The notes beneath the pieces were generated by a model. The model was given only the letters and a program-made list of their open reading frames with translations. It ran no database searches and was not told where the DNA came from. A program made the translations under genes and the position numbers. Positions 34,504 through 45,500 of a stretch of 47,245 nt of DNA are shown here, piece after piece (position 1 is the first letter of the stretch; every line of letters begins with the position of its first letter). The DNA comes from Flavobacteriales bacterium (GTDB lineage Bacteria; Bacteroidota; Bacteroidia; Flavobacteriales_F; PHOS-HE28), in NCBI GenBank assembly GCA_020635715.1, contig JACJZG010000022.1, forward strand, positions 1-47,245, given 5' to 3'.

Positions 34504-37500
34504 ATGCGGCTACCAAGGCCCACAACCCGCCGCCTGCACGGTCGATCAGCGCTCATCGCCAGCGTATTAGCCCTGCTCATGGCATGGCCCGCAACGATTG
34601 CGGAACAAAGCAGTAGTCGCTCAGCCCCAGGCGCTTCCAGCATCCAGCAACTCGCCGAGCGCCGCACACAGCCCTTGGTGCCCATCGGCGGTCCCTTCCA
34701 GCCCGATGCGCCCGCCATGGGCCAGCTGCCCACCGCACCGGAAGCCGCCGTGCCCGACGACTGGTATGCAGCTATCACCAAGGACATCGCCGCCAGCGAG
34801 TACCACATCCGCTGGCAGGAGGAGGCCGGTGCCTATCAGAGCCCCAACCGCAAGCAGGACCTCCGCATCACCTACCGCGCCGATGGCTTCAGCCTGAAAC
34901 CGCGCGTGGCCGACAGCCTCTGGAGCGTTTCGCTCACCCTGGACCGCATCGGTCGCATGGAGCAATGGTACCTGCCCACCGATAGCGCTTCCATCACCGC
35001 CCAGGACGCGCACCTGCTCGCGGACCATGGGGCCTTCACCGTGGAATACCTGAACACCGAGGAGGGCATGCGCCAGAACTTCATCGTGCGCGAACGGCCC
35101 GCCGGTGAAGGCCCCTTGGAGCTGCTACTGGACTACCACGGCACCCTGAACGCTGCCGACAAGGGCGGCAATGCCATCGCCTTCTGCACGCCTGCCACGA
35201 ACGGTACCAGCTACACCCCCACCCTCTGGTACAAGGACCTGCATGTATGGGATGCCCATGGCGACACCCTGGAAGCTACCGCCACCCTCATGGGCGATGC
35301 GATCGTGCTTGCGGTGAATGATGCCGATGCAACCTACCCCATCACCGTGGACCCGCTGAGCACCACGGCGGCGTGGACGGCGGAGAGTGATCAAGCCTCC
35401 GCCGCGTTTGCGTATTGCGTTTCAAGTGCGGGCGATGTTAACGGGGATGGATACGCCGATGTCATTGTGGGGACCCCATTCTACGATAACGGACAGTTGA
35501 GCGCAGGTTGTGTCTATCTGTATTTCGGTTCACCATCCGGTCTAAGCAACTCCGTTGGATGGTCATATGTAGGCGATCAGGTCGGTTACATGTGCGGCAC
35601 CTCCGTGGGCAAAGCAGGGGATGTCAATGGGGACGGATACGACGATGTGATCATAGGAGCGGGAAAGCCGACCTGGGTAAGCCCAAACGGCACAATGTCC
35701 TGGTTTACAAACTTCTTTACCTCTGGCCGAGCCATGGTGTTCCATGGAAGTCCATCGGGCCCAAACCTCACAGCGAATTGGATCATGAATGGATTCCCTC
35801 CCGGTGGATCATTCGGTGGTTCCGTGCGTGGAGCAGGCGATGTGAACGGTGACGGCTACGACGACGTGATCATCGGGGCGCACCTTGAGAGTTTTGGCGA
35901 GACGGAGGAGGGTCGGGCTTATGTATTTCACGGCGGTGCAACGGGCCTTTCTGTGCTGGCCAATTGGACCTCCGAAAGCAACCAGACTCAGGCTCGATTC
36001 GGTTTCTCTGTCGACTCTGCAGGCGACGTCAATGGCGATGGTTATGATGATGTGATCATCGGGTCGATCTCCTATGACAACGGTCAACTCAATGAGGGTC
36101 GGGCATTCTTGTTCCTTGGAAGCGCAAGCGGCTTGAGTTCAACTCCCAACTGGATCGCTGAAAGCGATCAGGCTACAGCCTGTTTCGGCAACAGTGTAGC
36201 ATCTGCAGGGGATGTGAATGGCGACGGATACGGCGACGTCGTGATCGGTGCTCTCTCGTTCGATAATGGCCAAGCGAACGAAGGTCGAGCATTCGTGTTC
36301 CACGGAAGCCCAACCGGACTCAGCAGCACTCCGAATTGGATGACCGAGAGTGATCAGGTCGATGCAGGATATGGCTCCAGCGTCTCGAGCGCTGGGGATA
36401 TCAATGGTGACGGATTCGGTGATGTGATCATCGGCGCTATTGGATGGGACAATGGTCAAACGAACGAAGGCCAGGCCCTTGTATTCTCAGGCAGCTCTAG
36501 CGGACTTAGCGTCGCCCCAACCTGGGCCGCCGAGAGCAACCAGGACGATGCTCGTTTCGGGAATTCCGTTGCCAGCGCCGGCGACGTGAACGGTGATGGC
36601 TACGACGATGTGATCGTAGGCGCTCCGAACTACGACAACGGCGAAACCAATGAAGGCCGCGCCTATGTCTACTACGGCGGCCCCGAGCCCGCCATCCCGG
36701 ATTGGAGCGCCGAGAGCGACCAGGCCTCCGCCCATTTCGGCACGAGCGTGGGCAGCGCCGGCGATGTGAACGGCGATGGCTACAGCGAGGTGATCATCGG
36801 CGCGCCGGACTTCGACAACGGCCAGACGAACGAGGGCCGGGCCTACCTCTTCCACGGCTCGGCGACCGGACCAAGCGCCACCGCGAACTGGACCTTCGAG
36901 AGCGATCTCGCCAGCGCACAGCTGGGCATTTCCGTCGCCACGGCCGGCGATGTGAATGGCGATGGCTTCAGCGATGTCGTCATCGGCGCCAGCGGCTTTG
37001 CCAACGGGCAGAGCAACGAGGGTCGCATCTACGTGTTCCATGGTTCGATTGCCGGCCTTCCAGCCACACCGGCATGGACTTTCGAGAGCGATGTGTCGCT
37101 GGCACGGCTGGGTTTCTCGGTGGCCTGTGCGGGCGATGTGAACAACGATGGCTACAGTGATGTGATCGCGGGTGCCTATGACCTTAGCAATGGGCAGACC
37201 AACGAAGGCCGGGCTTACGTGTTCCACGGCACCGCCAGCGGTCTGCCCGCCGTGCCCAGTTGGACCTACGAGAGCAATCAGACGAGCGCGCGCCTGGGCC
37301 GCAGCGTGGCCGGGGCGGGCGATGTGAACGGCGATGGCTTCAGCGATGTGATCATCGGGGTACACAACTGGGACAACGGCCAAACGAACGAGGGCCGTGC
37401 GCTCGTCTTCCACGGATCGGGCGCGGGGCTGTCCGCCGCACCCAACTGGACCGAGGAGATCGACCTGGCCGATGCCTGGTTCGGCTATTGCGTGGCCACG

Positions 37501-40266
37501 GCGGGCGATGTGAACGGCGACGGTTACAGCGACGTGATCGTGGGCGCCTACCAATACAACAACGGGCTGGTGGCCGAAGGTGCCGCCTTCGTGTACCAAG
37601 GAAGTGCTGCAGGATTGGCCGCCACACACGCCTGGATGCGCGAAGGCGAGCAGACCAGCGCCCATTTCGGCGAAGCGGTGGCCTGCGCCGGCGACGTCAA
37701 CGGCGATGGCTACGCGGATATCCTGGTGGGCGCGCCCGACTTCGACCAGACCATCAATGCCGCCGGGCGTGTGCAGCTCTGGCTCGGCTCAGCCAGCGGG
37801 GTGCGCAACGTGCCGTTCTGGATCTCCGACGGCACCAACGCCGTGGCGGGTTTCGGCAGCAGCGTGGCCAGCGCGGGCGATGTGAACGGCGACGGCTACA
37901 GCGACTTCATCATCGGTGCGCCGGGCTACACCGGCGGGCAGGCGCAGGAGGGCAATGCCTCAGTTTACCTCGGCGCGGCGGAAGGTCTCGGCTTGGCAGC
38001 GGCCTGGACGGCGGAGAGCAACCAAAGTGGCGCCGCCTTCGGCTTTAGTGTCGCCAGCGCTGGCGATGTGAATGGTGATGGATACAGCGATGTGATCGTG
38101 GGAGCGCGTCTATACGACAACGGCCAAATCGATGAAGGCCGCGTCAATGCATACTATGGTAGCGCAACCGGCCTCAACTCCTCCGCAAGCTGGACCGTAG
38201 AGAGCAATCAGGCGGGCGCCAGTTTCGGATGGAGCACAGCTAGCGCAGGCGACGTGAACGGCGATGGATACAGTGACGTGATCGTGGGAGCGGTCAACTT
38301 CGACAACGGCGAAATTAATGAAGGCCGAGCCTATGTGTTCCATGGTAGCGCCACCGGCCTCAGCGCCACCCCGAACTGGACCGCCGAGAGCGACCAGGCG
38401 TACGCGTCGTACGGATATCGCGTTTCCAGCGCGGGCGATGTGAATGGCGATGGCTACAGCGATGTGATCGTGGGAGCGATCAACTTCGACAACGGCCAGA
38501 CCGATGAAGGCCGCGCCTTCGTGTATCATGGCAGCGCCAGCGGCCTCAGCGCCACTCCGATCTGGACAGCTGAGAGCGATCAAGTCGTCGCCTACTTCGG
38601 CTCCAGCGTAGCCAGCGCAGGCGATGTGAACGGCGATGGCTACAGCGATGTGATCGTGGGTGCTCGTGACTTCGACAATGGCCAGGCCGATGAAGGCCGC
38701 ACCTTCGTGTACCATGGCAGCGCCAGCGGCCTCAGCGCCACTCCGAACTGGACCGCCGAGAGCGACCAGGCAGGCGCCTCGTTCGGCAGTAGCGTCTCCA
38801 GCGCTGGTGATGTGAACGGCGATGGCTACAGCGATGTGATCGTAGGGGCATATGCTTTCGACAATGGCCAGGCCAATGAAGGCCGCGCCTACGTGTACCA
38901 TGGCAGTGCCAGCGGCCTCAGCGCCACTCCGAACTGGACCGCCGAGAGCGACCAGGCGTACGCCTATTTCGGCTGGTCAGTACACAGTGCGGGCGACGTG
39001 AACGGCGATGGATACAGTGACGTGATCGTGGGAGCGCCCGACTTCGACAATGGCCAGACCAATGAAGGCCGAGCATTTGTCTATCACGGCAGTTCCACCG
39101 GCCTAAGCACGTCTGCTTCATGGACGTCAGAAGCTAACCAGCCATTGGCATACTTCGGATGGAGCGTTTCGAGCGCTGGCGATGTGAACGGCGATGGCTA
39201 TAGCGATGTGATCGCGGGCGCTTCTGACTTCGACAATGGCCAGGCCAATGAAGGCCGCGCTTTCCTCTACCACGGCAACAAAGCCACCGGCCGCCGCAAC
39301 AACCTCCGCCTCTACAACACCAACCTCACCGCACCCATCAACGCCAGTAACATCCCCAACAGCCAGTTCGGCACGGGGCTCTATGCCACGCCCTTCCTGG
39401 GGCGCGATCGCGTGCGCATGGTGTGGGAAACGCGCTACCAAGGGCAGGCCTTCAGCAGCGCAGGCGGGCGCATCACCAACAGCACCGCCTACACCGCGCA
39501 GCAGACGGGCAACACCCTCACGGCCACCACCGGCACCGAGGTGAAGAACCTGGTCGATAAACTGCTGATCGCCACGCCCATCTGTACGAACAAGATCCGG
39601 GCCCGTATACGCTACAACAGGGCAACCGCGATCACCGGGCAGGTCTTCGGCCCCTGGCGCTATATGCCCGGCTACCTTGATGGACAGGGTACACACAACA
39701 ACGTACCCCTGCCCGTGGAGATGCTGTGGATGGAAGCCGCCTGCGACAAGGGCACTCCCCTGCTCACCTGGGCCACGGGGAGCGAGAGCAGCAACGCCTA
39801 TTTCGCCATTGAGCGCAGCACCGATGCCGAGACCTGGGAACGCGTTGGCCATGTGAACAGCACAGGCAACAGCCAGCAAGTGACCGAGTACGCTTGGCGC
39901 GATGAGCGGCCCTTGTTCGCATCGGTCGTTTACTACCGCCTACGGCAGGTGGACCTCGATGGCCGCGAGGAGGTGCTGGCGGTAGTACCCTTGGCGTCTT
40001 GCACCAACGGCTCCACCGAACTGAACGTGATGCCCAACCCCACCGATGGCCCGATCGAGGTTCGCTGGGCGGCCCTTGGCAAGGCCGGCATCGCTGAGCT
40101 GCGCCTCGTGGACATGCACGGCCGCACTTTGCGTTCGGAACGAATTCAGGGTGATGCCGCACGGGCAGAGATGGACCTTGCGGGCATAGCCGCAGGCACC
40201 TACACATTGCTGGGGCTGGATGCGCAGGGCGTGCAGGTGGGAAGCGCTCGGGTGGTGCGGCGGTAG
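34504..40266 (+). CDS. FG-GAP (integrin-alpha-like) repeat surface protein with T9SS type A sorting domain
   Basis: A 1,920-residue secreted protein. The ATG at 34504 begins a signal peptide with a basic start (R-L-P-R-P-T-T-R-R) and hydrophobic core (A-L-I-A-S-V-L-A-L-L-M-A-W); a start at 34396 would run through promoter P2. After an N-terminal domain of about 265 residues come 21 FG-GAP repeats (~300-1594), each with a calcium-loop motif D-V-N-G-D-G-Y-S-D-V-I-V-G-A, then D-N-G-Q-x-N-E-G-R-A and W-T-A-E-S-D-Q. Three or more seven-bladed propellers are possible. Residues after ~1600 are a spacer and a beta-sandwich (W-A-T-G-S-E-S-S-N-A-Y-F). The end is a T9SS type A sorting domain (N-V-M-P-N-P-T-D-G, L-R-L-V-D-M-H-G-R, A-G-T-Y-T-L-L-G). 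Probably a surface-attached or released adhesion protein. Confidence 0.92.
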   Translation: MRLPRPTTRRLHGRSALIASVLALLMAWPATIAEQSSSRSAPGASSIQQLAERRTQPLVPIGGPFQPDAPAMGQLPTAPEAAVPDDWYAAITKDIAASEYHIRWQEEAGAYQSPNRKQDLRITYRADGFSLKPRVADSLWSVSLTLDRIGRMEQWYLPTDSASITAQDAHLLADHGAFTVEYLNTEEGMRQNFIVRERPAGEGPLELLLDYHGTLNAADKGGNAIAFCTPATNGTSYTPTLWYKDLHVWDAHGDTLEATATLMGDAIVLAVNDADATYPITVDPLSTTAAWTAESDQASAAFAYCVSSAGDVNGDGYADVIVGTPFYDNGQLSAGCVYLYFGSPSGLSNSVGWSYVGDQVGYMCGTSVGKAGDVNGDGYDDVIIGAGKPTWVSPNGTMSWFTNFFTSGRAMVFHGSPSGPNLTANWIMNGFPPGGSFGGSVRGAGDVNGDGYDDVIIGAHLESFGETEEGRAYVFHGGATGLSVLANWTSESNQTQARFGFSVDSAGDVNGDGYDDVIIGSISYDNGQLNEGRAFLFLGSASGLSSTPNWIAESDQATACFGNSVASAGDVNGDGYGDVVIGALSFDNGQANEGRAFVFHGSPTGLSSTPNWMTESDQVDAGYGSSVSSAGDINGDGFGDVIIGAIGWDNGQTNEGQALVFSGSSSGLSVAPTWAAESNQDDARFGNSVASAGDVNGDGYDDVIVGAPNYDNGETNEGRAYVYYGGPEPAIPDWSAESDQASAHFGTSVGSAGDVNGDGYSEVIIGAPDFDNGQTNEGRAYLFHGSATGPSATANWTFESDLASAQLGISVATAGDVNGDGFSDVVIGASGFANGQSNEGRIYVFHGSIAGLPATPAWTFESDVSLARLGFSVACAGDVNNDGYSDVIAGAYDLSNGQTNEGRAYVFHGTASGLPAVPSWTYESNQTSARLGRSVAGAGDVNGDGFSDVIIGVHNWDNGQTNEGRALVFHGSGAGLSAAPNWTEEIDLADAWFGYCVATAGDVNGDGYSDVIVGAYQYNNGLVAEGAAFVYQGSAAGLAATHAWMREGEQTSAHFGEAVACAGDVNGDGYADILVGAPDFDQTINAAGRVQLWLGSASGVRNVPFWISDGTNAVAGFGSSVASAGDVNGDGYSDFIIGAPGYTGGQAQEGNASVYLGAAEGLGLAAAWTAESNQSGAAFGFSVASAGDVNGDGYSDVIVGARLYDNGQIDEGRVNAYYGSATGLNSSASWTVESNQAGASFGWSTASAGDVNGDGYSDVIVGAVNFDNGEINEGRAYVFHGSATGLSATPNWTAESDQAYASYGYRVSSAGDVNGDGYSDVIVGAINFDNGQTDEGRAFVYHGSASGLSATPIWTAESDQVVAYFGSSVASAGDVNGDGYSDVIVGARDFDNGQADEGRTFVYHGSASGLSATPNWTAESDQAGASFGSSVSSAGDVNGDGYSDVIVGAYAFDNGQANEGRAYVYHGSASGLSATPNWTAESDQAYAYFGWSVHSAGDVNGDGYSDVIVGAPDFDNGQTNEGRAFVYHGSSTGLSTSASWTSEANQPLAYFGWSVSSAGDVNGDGYSDVIAGASDFDNGQANEGRAFLYHGNKATGRRNNLRLYNTNLTAPINASNIPNSQFGTGLYATPFLGRDRVRMVWETRYQGQAFSSAGGRITNSTAYTAQQTGNTLTATTGTEVKNLVDKLLIATPICTNKIRARIRYNRATAITGQVFGPWRYMPGYLDGQGTHNNVPLPVEMLWMEAACDKGTPLLTWATGSESSNAYFAIERSTDAETWERVGHVNSTGNSQQVTEYAWRDERPLFASVVYYRLRQVDLDGREEVLAVVPLASCTNGSTELNVMPNPTDGPIEVRWAALGKAGIAELRLVDMHGRTLRSERIQGDAARAEMDLAGIAAGTYTLLGLDAQGVQVGSARVVRR
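35398..39285 (+). repeat. Array of 21 FG-GAP repeats, mostly 62 codons (186 bp)
   Basis: Counting the D-(V/I)-N-(G/N)-D-G motif gives 21 copies. The first six or seven are divergent with lower GC. From about 36550 onward GC rises, and the last seven units (roughly 38000-39285) are nearly identical, for example the segment S-G-L-S-A-T-P-N-W-T-A-E-S-D-Q recurring at 186-base spacing at 38731 and 38917. The gradient points to continuing expansion at the C-terminal end. Confidence 0.92.
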
Positions 40267-40277
40267 CACCTCTAATA

Positions 40278-40324
40278 TCATGGTTTACCAGTATTGCAGC
40301 ACCCATGCACGGCAGAGAGGTTTG
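40278..40324 (+). promoter_or_regulatory. Composite promoter P3 before the delta-60-repeat protein gene
   Basis: TCATGGTTTACCAGTATTG at 40278-40296, then 24 bases and TTTG at 40321-40324, 27 bases before the ATG at 40352. It begins 12 bases after the FG-GAP gene stop. The half-sites are CATGGT and ACCAGT. Confidence 0.72.
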
Positions 40325-40351
40325 CATTCAACACCAACACGATCCCGACCC

Positions 40352-42352
40352 ATGCTGAAAAGATACGCCTCGTTCGTCCTCACCTCCGCTTGCGTGTTAT
40401 TCCAAGTTGAGAGCACGTTCGCACAAGTCCTGCAAGCAGCACCCACCTTCGGCGTCAATGGCGGCATGTCCGTAAATATTTTAAGCGGCGAGGACGTGGC
40501 CATGGAGCATGCCTTCACCCCCGACGGCAAGGTCCTGCTCGGTGGCTGGGGTTACGATAGCAGCTGCAACTGCAACCACATCGCCTTGATGAAATTGGAT
40601 ACTGCGTGCGGCAAGCTCGACGCCGACTTCGGGAACGGCGGCGTGATCGGGCACATCTTCGATCAACGCAGCCTGCTGCGCGACATGGCGGTGTTGCCTG
40701 ATGGAAGGATCCTGGCTTGTGGGCAGAACGCACCGGACAACTCCCTGAGCCAGCAGATCGGTGGCGTCTATCGCTTCAATGCCGACGGAACCCCTGACCT
40801 CACCCTCAACGGGACCGGCTGGCGCGCCGATCGCTTTGATGCGGTGAGCAGCAGTATCCATAGTGCTGTGATACCCTTGAACGGTGGTCGTTTCTATGCC
40901 GTGGGTAGTTCCAGCACCAACATCAACGGTGGCGCCTACGGAGTTGGCCTCATGCGCTTCCTGGAAGATGGATCCTTGGATCCCAGCTACAGTGGTGATG
41001 GGAAAACGTGGACAAACTTGGGCGGCGGACCTTATCAGCCGAACGTGCATGGGGCACTGCTATTACCCGACAGCAACGTACTGATGATCGCCAGCGCTGC
41101 CCCGGTCTTCGGGCAACCCCGCCAGGTAATGCTCGTGCGCTTCGACATCGATGGGAACCTCGTGACCAGCTACGGGAACAATGGAATTGCCTTCGTAGGC
41201 CCTGCCGCATACGAAGGGATCCCCCAGCACCGTGCAGTGCTGCTTCCTGATGAAAGTGTGCTGATCGGTGCCACGGTTCAAACACTGGGCTACCAGTTCG
41301 CCACCATGCGGGTGCTTCCAACCGGTGTCTTGGACACGACCTATGGCACCGACGGCGTGAGCACCATAGCCCCTGGTCCGGGTTCGGAATTCGCTTTCGG
41401 TCTTGTCGTTGCCGAGGACGGCTCATCCTATCAGACGGGCAACTGGAACAACCAGCAGAGCTATGTGGTGAAGCGCGATGCGCAAGGTCTGCCCGATCCT
41501 GCATTCGGTAACAACGGCGTTCTTGTGGTGCCGCAAGTGGTGGCCGATATGGGTGTTCGCGGTGGACTTCTGCTCGAGAATGGGCGCATGCTGCTGTATG
41601 GCAGGGCCGGTGCGCAGAACATGTTGGCGCTCAAACTCACCACCGACCCAACAGATCACACGTTCGCGGACCTGGGCCCTGACTTCGGACTTTGCGCAGG
41701 AGATACCGTGGTACTGGATGCCGGATACGCCGGAAGCATGTATCAATGGAACCTTGGCAATACCTCGATTGGAAGCACCCAAACGATCAACGCCATCAAC
41801 GGAGGTAGCTACCGTGTGGCCATCACCAACGATATGAGTTGCACCGACCGGGATACCGTGGTGGTGACGGCGTGGTCGGCACCGGATCCACCGGTGATCC
41901 AGGAATTCGCCGGAACGCTATACAACGTTGTGGTGTACGATCAACAGCAATGGTATTTGAACGGCGTAGCCATACCCGGTGCAACAGCAGACAATTGGAC
42001 GCCCGTGGAGAACGGGACCTACACCGTGACGAACACATGGTCCGATACAGGGTGCAGCAGCACGAGTGAACCTTACACCTATCTCAACGTCGGCATAGCG
42101 CAACAAGAAGGAAGCGAACAACAGGCGGCCATCACCCTGGCCATGGGAACGGAGCAACTACGGATCCTGACCGCCCCCATCGGCACCCAACGGTTGGATC
42201 TCCGACAAAGCACCGGTGCGCTGGTAGGGACCGTGATGCTCTCCAATAGCCCCGTGCTCGACTTGCACGGAATTGCTCCAGGCGTGTTCATGCTCAATGC
42301 ATATGATGCGCACGGTTCACGACTGGCGACCACTCGTTTCGTGAAGCCCTGA
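40352..42352 (+). CDS. Secreted delta-60-repeat (beta-propeller) protein, T9SS type A-like
   Basis: A 666-residue exported protein; a signal peptide ends near E-S-T-F-A-Q. Residues ~30-430 contain delta-60 repeats of the DUF5122 propeller kind: F-T-P-D-G-K-V-L-L-G-G, V-L-P-D-G-R-I-L-A-C-G, L-D-P-S-Y-S-G-D-G and P-A-F-G-N-N-G-V-L. An Ig-like region with W-N-L-G-N and Q-Q-W-Y-L-N-G-V-A-I-P-G-A follows at ~435-590. The last ~75 residues have the strand pattern of a type A sorting domain (L-D-L-H-G-I-A-P-G-V-F-M-L-N, ending R-F-V-K-P) but lack the usual P-N-P motif, so this is a divergent example. A start at 40220 would cross promoter P3. The ligand or substrate is unknown. A strong terminator follows. 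Confidence 0.85.
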   Translation: MLKRYASFVLTSACVLFQVESTFAQVLQAAPTFGVNGGMSVNILSGEDVAMEHAFTPDGKVLLGGWGYDSSCNCNHIALMKLDTACGKLDADFGNGGVIGHIFDQRSLLRDMAVLPDGRILACGQNAPDNSLSQQIGGVYRFNADGTPDLTLNGTGWRADRFDAVSSSIHSAVIPLNGGRFYAVGSSSTNINGGAYGVGLMRFLEDGSLDPSYSGDGKTWTNLGGGPYQPNVHGALLLPDSNVLMIASAAPVFGQPRQVMLVRFDIDGNLVTSYGNNGIAFVGPAAYEGIPQHRAVLLPDESVLIGATVQTLGYQFATMRVLPTGVLDTTYGTDGVSTIAPGPGSEFAFGLVVAEDGSSYQTGNWNNQQSYVVKRDAQGLPDPAFGNNGVLVVPQVVADMGVRGGLLLENGRMLLYGRAGAQNMLALKLTTDPTDHTFADLGPDFGLCAGDTVVLDAGYAGSMYQWNLGNTSIGSTQTINAINGGSYRVAITNDMSCTDRDTVVVTAWSAPDPPVIQEFAGTLYNVVVYDQQQWYLNGVAIPGATADNWTPVENGTYTVTNTWSDTGCSSTSEPYTYLNVGIAQQEGSEQQAAITLAMGTEQLRILTAPIGTQRLDLRQSTGALVGTVMLSNSPVLDLHGIAPGVFMLNAYDAHGSRLATTRFVKP

Positions 42353-42375
42353 TCGGAACTGAAAGAACTGAATGG

Positions 42376-42405
42376 GGGCTGGCCGTGACCACGGCCAGCC
42401 CTTTT
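42376..42405 (+). terminator. Rho-independent terminator after the delta-60-repeat gene
   Basis: An 11-bp perfect stem (GGGCTGGCCGT at 42376-42386 with ACGGCCAGCCC at 42391-42401), a four-base loop and TTTT. It starts 23 bases after the stop codon and isolates promoter P4 downstream. Confidence 0.92.
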
Positions 42406-42440
42406 CATTATGCCCATGAGAGCAGTGCGCGAGGGATGTT

Positions 42441-42487
42441 TCATGGTTTTCCAGTATTGCTCGAGGTCATTTACCGGGATCACTTTG
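42441..42487 (+). promoter_or_regulatory. Composite promoter P4 before the GEVED-type protein gene
   Basis: TCATGGTTTTCCAGTATTG at 42441-42459, then 24 bases and TTTG at 42484-42487. The ATG at 42538 is 50 bases further on. Because the terminator lies just upstream, this is the clearest case where the element must start a transcript of its own. Confidence 0.75.
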
Positions 42488-42537
42488 CCAACTCAACCGT
42501 GTCACTCTGCTCGATCACAATAACAACACCCCTGAAC

Positions 42538-45500
42538 ATGCGCGACCTCTTCAAATCCCCGACCCGAAAAGATGGATCACGATCGATGATCTTGTTGCTC
42601 GCTTTTGTCCTTGTGTGCCGAGCGGCCACATACGCGCAGTGCATCAATACCAGTCCGTACAGTGGTGGTTCAGCTCCCGCTGCTGGTGCATGTACCAATT
42701 CCGCCTCCGACGTTTGGGCCGGAGATTACAATACATGGACGGGTCTTGTCTCAGGTAAGGTCTATCGTGTGGTTAGCACGAACAGCACCGACTATATCAC
42801 GGTCCGCGTTGGTTCGTCAACTGGAACTGTCGTAGCAGTTGGGACACCACCGATCGTGTTCACAGCTCCTTCCGCCAACACGTATTACACACACGTGAAT
42901 ACGAACCCGTCCTGCGGTACCGCCAACGTCAATCGGACCATTTCACTCTGCCGATCCCCTGAGTACTGCATAACCAGCCTCTACACCAACGGTTGTTCGG
43001 AGCAAGCTTATATCGATGGGATCAGCATCGCAAGCTACTCCCAGAGTGGTACAGGCTGCACCGGGGGTACCGGCATTGCGAACTACACCTCATCGGTCAT
43101 CAATGTGCAACAAGGCGGCTCCTATCCCTATACCGTTACTTCTGGAACAGGAACACTGTACGATAGGAAAGTAGTGCTTTGGTTCATCGATCTCAACAAT
43201 GACGGCGACTTCATCGATGCCAACGAATACTGCGGACAGTCCACAATCGGAAACTCCTCAATGACCGGTACACTCATCATTCCCAGTACGGCAAGTGTTG
43301 GACAGCGGCGATTGCGCGCACGACTCTTCTGGCAACCCGAATCCGTCCCGCTTGACAACCCATCTCTGTTCTCCTGCAACAACCTGCAGTACGGCGAGAT
43401 CCATGATTACACGATCAACATCCAAGCCTTCGTAACAACAAATGACAACTGTCCGAATGCGACACTGTTAACACCCAGCGTGAACTGTGCTGTAACCCAA
43501 GGTACAGTGGCAGGCGCCTCGAGTTCACTGGCCGCGATCAACTGCGGTGGTTTCACCGCCCCTGGAGCACTTGACGTGTGGTACAGGTTCGTTGCCACGA
43601 ATACCGGCCATACGATAAGGGTCGTCGGCGATGTCTCTTTTGACGCGGTGATCGATGTCCGAAGCGGGGCCTGCAACGGGACCAATATCGCATGCGCCGA
43701 TGGCTTCGTCGAAGGCGGTGAAGAGAGCGTGACATTCGCCACAGCCATAGGTCAGACCTACTATGTGCGCGTCTACCACTACGGTAGCACGATACCCACG
43801 ACCCCTCAATTCGCCATCTGCGTAACCACGGCGAGCAATGCCCCTTGTACCAACGCCACGGCAATTGCCGATTGCGGAGTAACCAACGTCACCACCATGA
43901 GCGCAGGAACAGGCGAATGGGGTGATCTATTTGATTGCACAACCAGCGCAACCGCACTGCAAGGAACGGAAGTGGTGCGAACCTTCACGGTGCCATCCAC
44001 GGGGGTTTACCGCATTACGGCGACCAATGCCATGTCCAGTACGGTCTCCTTCATGGGACGAACGGATGCATGCACCCCGATCGGTTGGGGCTGCCTCTTC
44101 GATGTTGCCGCCAACGCAACTAACAGCGCGGCATTCAACCTTACAGCAGGGCAACAGGTCCGCTTGTTGCTTAAGAAACACGGTTCGGGTATCGGAGGAA
44201 CCGTAAACTGGATGGTCGAATGCGCGCTTGCCTGCATTACAAGCCCCACGTCCCCAATGAACGAAGCAAGCGTATGCAACACCACTCCCACAACACTTAG
44301 CTGGCCGACCGCGCCGAGCGCTTCCAGCTATGATGTGTACTTGAACGCAGGCACAACGGCGACCACCTTGGTCAGCTCGGCTCAAACAGCCACTTCGTTC
44401 AACGCCGGTACCCTGGCCCCTGGGCCATACGCATGGCGCGTCGTTCCGCGATTCGGCGCTTCATTTCCGACCGCTTCATGCACAACCTGGACCTTCAATG
44501 TGACTGCTCCGCCGATAGCGGGTACAAGTACCTCGTTTCTCGTATGTGAAACCAACACGAATACGGATATGCTCGGTGTCTTGGGTGGGTCGGCCCAGGC
44601 CGGCGGCACTTGGTCAGGACCAAGTACGGTCACCGGAAATGTGTACAATGCAGTTACCATGGAGCCTGGCATCTACACATACCGCATCAACAGTACCGTA
44701 TGTCCTTCAGCCTCTGCTACTGTTGCGATTTCCGAACAACCCGTTCCGAACGCAGGTATGAGCAACAGCATGTTCGTATGCGCCAGTAGCGCGACCAATG
44801 ACATGTTCGGTGCATTGGGTGGAACGCCACAGAGCTCGGGCAGCTGGAGTCCTAGCGGTCCGAATTACAACGCCGTCACCCAAACGCCCGGAGACTATAC
44901 GTACACCGTGAGCGCGCAATCACCTTGCATAGGAAGCGCCAGTGCAACCATCTCCGTGTTTGAACAAGCACCGCCGAACGCCGGGACGGGAACCACAACG
45001 ACGTTTTGTTCGAATGCGACCGCATTTTCGCTGTTCGCCCTTTTGGCTGGCTCCCCAGAGACTACTGGTACATGGTCACCCACATTGCCTGGCGGCCATA
45101 GTGCGATCTTCTCACCAAGCACTTTGTCAGCCGGCTCCTATGTCTATACCGTCTCAGCCACCAGTCCATGCGTAACTCCGGCCTCTTCAACCGTACTCGT
45201 GCTTTACGATGAAACCGATACGGATGATGACCTGACACCTGACTGCACCGACGGCTGCCCCAACGACCCCAACAAGACCGAACCCGGCATGTGCGGTTGC
45301 GGCGTGACCGATGTACCTACCACCTGGTACGCAGACGCCGACGGGGATGGCTACGGAGATCCCAACAGCAGCATCGCCGGATACACCTGCGACCAACCCA
45401 GCGGTTACGTGGCGGATAACAGCGATACCTGCCCAGCCCTTGCAGGTCGCATCGGCGATAGCTGTGATGATGGCGACGTCAATACCACCGGCGATGTGAT

